Origin: an uncultured Granulosicoccaceae bacterium | GTDB lineage: Bacteria; Pseudomonadota; Gammaproteobacteria; Granulosicoccales; Granulosicoccaceae | NCBI GenBank assembly: GCA_937951695.1 | Contig: CALFBL010000398.1 | Span: 1-8,327 of the forward strand | DNA length: 8,327 bases | Reading direction: 5' to 3' | Shown here: piece by piece, positions 6,417 through 8,327 of the stretch | How the letters are laid out: the number at the start of each line of letters is the position of its first letter | Numbering within the stretch: position 1 is the first letter of the stretch | Position numbers and translations under genes: made by a program | The notes under the pieces: model-generated | What the model was told of the DNA's origin: nothing | The model's input: only the letters and a program-made list of their open reading frames with translations | The model's database searches: none

Positions 6417-7337
6417 TCATCCGTTATTGATCAAATCCTTATGTTGATAGTACACCGAGCGTGGGCTTCGCCAACGCCGTTTGACGAGTTGTACGTGTTG
6501 ATCGTTCGCAACTTCATCCGCGCGGTGGCTGGCCCGCCAGTAGGGGTCGTCAAGCACTTGCGGGCCCCACTTGCTCTGCATGAATCTGATTTCATCTCGG
6601 TGACGTTTTTTAGCCTCCGCGGTTTTGATGCCTTTGCCTCGCGACAGGGATTCGTGATGATACAGCTCTACACTCGGAACCCACACACTCGGATATCCTG
6701 CCTGAGAGGTTTTTAAACACAAATCAATATCGTTGAACGCCACCGCTAACGCTGTATCGAATCCACCCACGCGTTCGAACAGCGAACGTTGAATCGCAAG
6801 GCAGGCTCCGGTTACCGCGGTGCACACTCGCCGGGCTTGAAAGTAGGGATGGGTTGGAACTTCGGCTCGAGGCATTCCAACGTAGGGGTGGGCTGCGATG
6901 GTGTCCATGCCGACAATGACACCTGCGTGTTGCACGGTATCGTTCGGGTAATACAATAACGCGCCGGCACATCCTGTCTGTGCGTGCGAGACTTCCGTGA
7001 CCAATTGATCCAACCAGTCGGAGGTAATAATTTCCACATCGTTATTCAGAAAACACAGTACATCGCCACGGCTTAGCTCCACCGCAGCATTGTTCATCGC
7101 TGAAAAATTAAACGCGTGATCGAAATCTATGACCCGCAAGCGGTCGATCCCCAAGGATTTTACCAAGCTCGGCAGGCCTGCCAAATAGTGCTGACTGTCT
7201 ATCTCATCGCTTTGATTACTGATGATGATCACTTCAAGACCATCAATAGCGCTAGCGGCAGAATCTGCAATACTTGTTATGGCGCGATCGAGAATGCGAT
7301 CTTGATTGCGCGTGGGGATGATGATTGAGACAGACAC
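6417..7337 (-). CDS. Family 2 glycosyltransferase
   Basis: A 306-residue GT-A-fold transferase of family GT2, expected to move an activated sugar to a growing polysaccharide at the cytoplasmic membrane face. The nucleotide-binding N-terminus is SIIIPTRNQ (4-12), followed by FNFSAMNNAAV (77-86), the DxD-type metal motif LNNDVEI (97-103), QHAGVIVG (136-143), the acceptor-side TGACLAIQRSLFERVGGFD (176-194), AFNDIDLCL (200-208) and LYHHESLSRG (225-234). Only the catalytic domain is present, without transmembrane segments or the extra domains found in large O-antigen or capsule transferases. The start is GTG 7337; it directly follows an in-frame TGA, so it cannot be extended, and GAGGA lies eight bases upstream. 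It faces the WbsX gene head to head, consistent with a surface-polysaccharide locus. The sugar and acceptor are not predictable. Confidence 0.9.
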   Translation of the reverse strand: MSVSIIIPTRNQDRILDRAITSIADSAASAIDGLEVIIISNQSDEIDSQHYLAGLPSLVKSLGIDRLRVIDFDHAFNFSAMNNAAVELSRGDVLCFLNNDVEIITSDWLDQLVTEVSHAQTGCAGALLYYPNDTVQHAGVIVGMDTIAAHPYVGMPRAEVPTHPYFQARRVCTAVTGACLAIQRSLFERVGGFDTALAVAFNDIDLCLKTSQAGYPSVWVPSVELYHHESLSRGKGIKTAEAKKRHRDEIRFMQSKWGPQVLDDPYWRASHRADEVANDQHVQLVKRRWRSPRSVYYQHKDLINNG

Positions 7338-7476
7338 TCAGACGTCCTCGTCGCCACTATCACTGTGGCGCCAATGTATTGACAATCCTGTTTTTCTGCT
7401 CGCGCTTATACTCAAAGCATTGGCTTGGCCGTAAATTTGCTCGCTCATCCTTTTGAATCGATTCACGCAGTGTGCC
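7338..7476. promoter_or_regulatory. Divergent promoter region of the GT2 and WbsX genes
   Basis: A 139-base spacer between two genes running away from each other. On the plus strand there is a perfect TTGACA at 7379-7384, but the nearest -10-like hexamer, TATACT (7407-7412), is 22 bases away, longer than usual. A short palindrome TGGCGCCA lies at 7366-7373. No convincing promoter was found for the GT2 direction. Confidence 0.3.
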
Positions 7477-8327
7477 ATGTCAGTTCGACGTCTGTTAGCT
7501 CGAATTAAATCTGTAAAAGGCAGGTTCGTTCAGCGTATGGGCGTATACAACGCACACCGACTGACCACCAGCGCCCGCGCGGTGCGCCACTTTGCGAATC
7601 AAGGTCCGGCCTTTGAACCTGCGTCAGGCGAGAATGGCGCACAGATCGGCCCGACGCAAGCGCGCATCATCGCATTCTACTTACCTCAATTTCATCGCTT
7701 TCCGGAAAACGATGCCTGGTGGGGTACAGGGTTTACCGAATGGCGCAACGTCGCCCGTGGCATGCCACGCTATCAAGGGCACTACCAACCTCGAATCCCC
7801 GCAGATTTGGGGTGTTATGACTTAACCGATGTCAGCGTTATTAAGGAACAAGCCAAGCTGGCAGCGTCGAGTGGTATCGAAGCATTCTGTTTTTACTACT
7901 ACTGGTTCAACGGTAAACGCCTGATGGAAAAGCCGTTGGATCTGTTCGCGGGTGCCGATATGCCCATCGATTTTTGTTTGATGTGGGCGAACGAAAACTG
8001 GACCCGTGCCTGGGATGGTCTGGAGAACGAAGTATTGATCCGGCAAGACTATCGACAAGAAGACGAGTTGGCATTTATCGCCGACACCGCCTCATACATG
8101 GCTAACGAGAAATATCTTAAGGTGGCTGGCCGACCGGTGTTTATCGTTTACCGAGCGAGCTTACTGACGGATTCAAAGCAAACACTGGCGCGTTGGCGAC
8201 GGCTCTGGACTAAAGTGCAAATGTTTCAGTACCTGCTTGATAACCTAATGGGCATGTGCTTCGTCACAAAGACCACCACGAGGAGAAAGTCTGACCCACC
8301 TTGGGTCAATGATAAGATACGAAAGTT
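7477..8327 (+). CDS. WbsX-type GH99-like protein (3' part replaced)
   Basis: The frame opens at ATG 7477 and runs to the window end. After a basic, variable N-terminal ~60 residues, a WbsX/GH99-like domain begins: RIIAFYLPQFHRFPEND (63-79), WWGTGFTEWRNV (81-92), GHYQPRIPADLGCYDLTD (101-118), EAFCFYYYWFNGKRLMEKP (135-153), LMWANENWTRAWDG (168-181) and VAGRPVFIVYR (216-226). WbsX proteins occur in O-antigen and capsule clusters, with the GH99-like fold suggesting glycan processing. Resemblance ends at about residue 244 (base 8208): there the family would continue for another 100 or more residues, but instead the sequence turns into a retrotransposon-like stretch. The true gene is therefore truncated or cut by an assembly join. 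No good ribosome-binding site precedes ATG 7477; a second ATG at 7537 is possible. Confidence 0.85.
   Translation, partial: MSVRRLLARIKSVKGRFVQRMGVYNAHRLTTSARAVRHFANQGPAFEPASGENGAQIGPTQARIIAFYLPQFHRFPENDAWWGTGFTEWRNVARGMPRYQGHYQPRIPADLGCYDLTDVSVIKEQAKLAASSGIEAFCFYYYWFNGKRLMEKPLDLFAGADMPIDFCLMWANENWTRAWDGLENEVLIRQDYRQEDELAFIADTASYMANEKYLKVAGRPVFIVYRASLLTDSKQTLARWRRLWTKVQMFQYLLDNLMGMCFVTKTTTRRKSDPPWVNDKIRK
8209..8327 (+). mobile_element. LINE-like retrotransposon fragment, probable assembly chimera
   Basis: Translated in the same frame as the WbsX gene, residues 245-283 read like the stretch between endonuclease and reverse transcriptase in invertebrate LINE proteins: a helix (FQYLLDNLMGMCF), a TKTT-RRKS stretch, then SDPPWVNDKIRK. 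The SDPPW-(V/I)-N-x-x-I-R pattern is characteristic of such elements and is not a feature of WbsX. Base composition drops here (I count 52 G or C in 119 bases) and arginines use AGG and AGA. A bacterial retroelement is less likely, since the motif is not one of group II intron maturases. The join lies within a few bases of 8209. Confidence 0.6.

Noticed and set aside
6400..6430. AACGG (6407-6411) and CCGTT (6421-6425) as a terminator hairpin between the convergent Ldh2 and GT2 genes
   Set aside because: The stem is only five base pairs with a nine-base loop, and no T-run follows on either strand.
6351..6716. 121-residue plus-strand frame after Ldh2
   Set aside because: It lies antisense to the C-terminal half of the GT2 gene, which has clear motifs on the other strand.
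7592..7825. 77-residue plus-strand frame inside the WbsX gene
   Set aside because: Out of frame with the WbsX domain, whose motifs cover the same bases.
1..8327. CRISPR arrays, tRNA or rRNA genes, insertion-sequence ends
   Set aside because: No regularly spaced repeats, no tRNA-like T-loop and acceptor pairing, and no terminal inverted repeats with transposase were seen.

Overview
The window looks like bacterial, probably gammaproteobacterial, chromosomal DNA of moderate GC. Genes are tightly packed and often translationally coupled, Shine-Dalgarno sites are standard, and the families (Ebo, FCD-type GntR, class II aldolase, Ldh2, GT2, WbsX) are typical of environmental or host-associated proteobacteria. 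Taxonomy is inferred only from gene style. The last ~120 bases do not fit: they read like the linker between endonuclease and reverse transcriptase of an animal-type LINE retrotransposon. This suggests a metagenomic assembly from a eukaryotic host sample, with a chimeric contig end.

Region 1 (75-3350, minus strand) is a compact ebo cluster in the order small ORF - eboD - eboA - eboB. It encodes a 68-aa unrecognised protein, a 3-dehydroquinate-synthase-like EboD, an EboA-domain protein and a TatD-like metal hydrolase EboB. The first three overlap by four bases (ATGA, then TTGA). No UbiA-like EboC, EboE or EboF is present in the window. The broader ebo cluster is known to take part in moving or processing metabolite precursors toward the periplasm in scytonemin-producing cyanobacteria; the product here is unknown.

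Region 2 (3414-6390) is a divergon. A GntR/FCD repressor-like gene is on the minus strand. A ~500-bp intergenic region holds a strong TATAAT box and a palindrome. A plus-strand pair follows, a class II aldolase/adducin-like protein and an Ldh2-family dehydrogenase-like protein. All three proteins have substitutions at positions usually regarded as functional (FCD metal ligand His to Tyr, aldolase Glu to Ala, Ldh2 catalytic His to Cys), so the usual sugar- or hydroxyacid-catabolism label may not be right. The regulator lies directly upstream of the ebo genes on the same strand and could share their transcript.

Region 3 (6417-8327) is a cell-surface polysaccharide region. A GT2 glycosyltransferase on the minus strand is head to head with a WbsX-type (GH99-like) protein on the plus strand. 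The WbsX gene loses its family resemblance near 8209 and continues, in frame, into the LINE-like tail.
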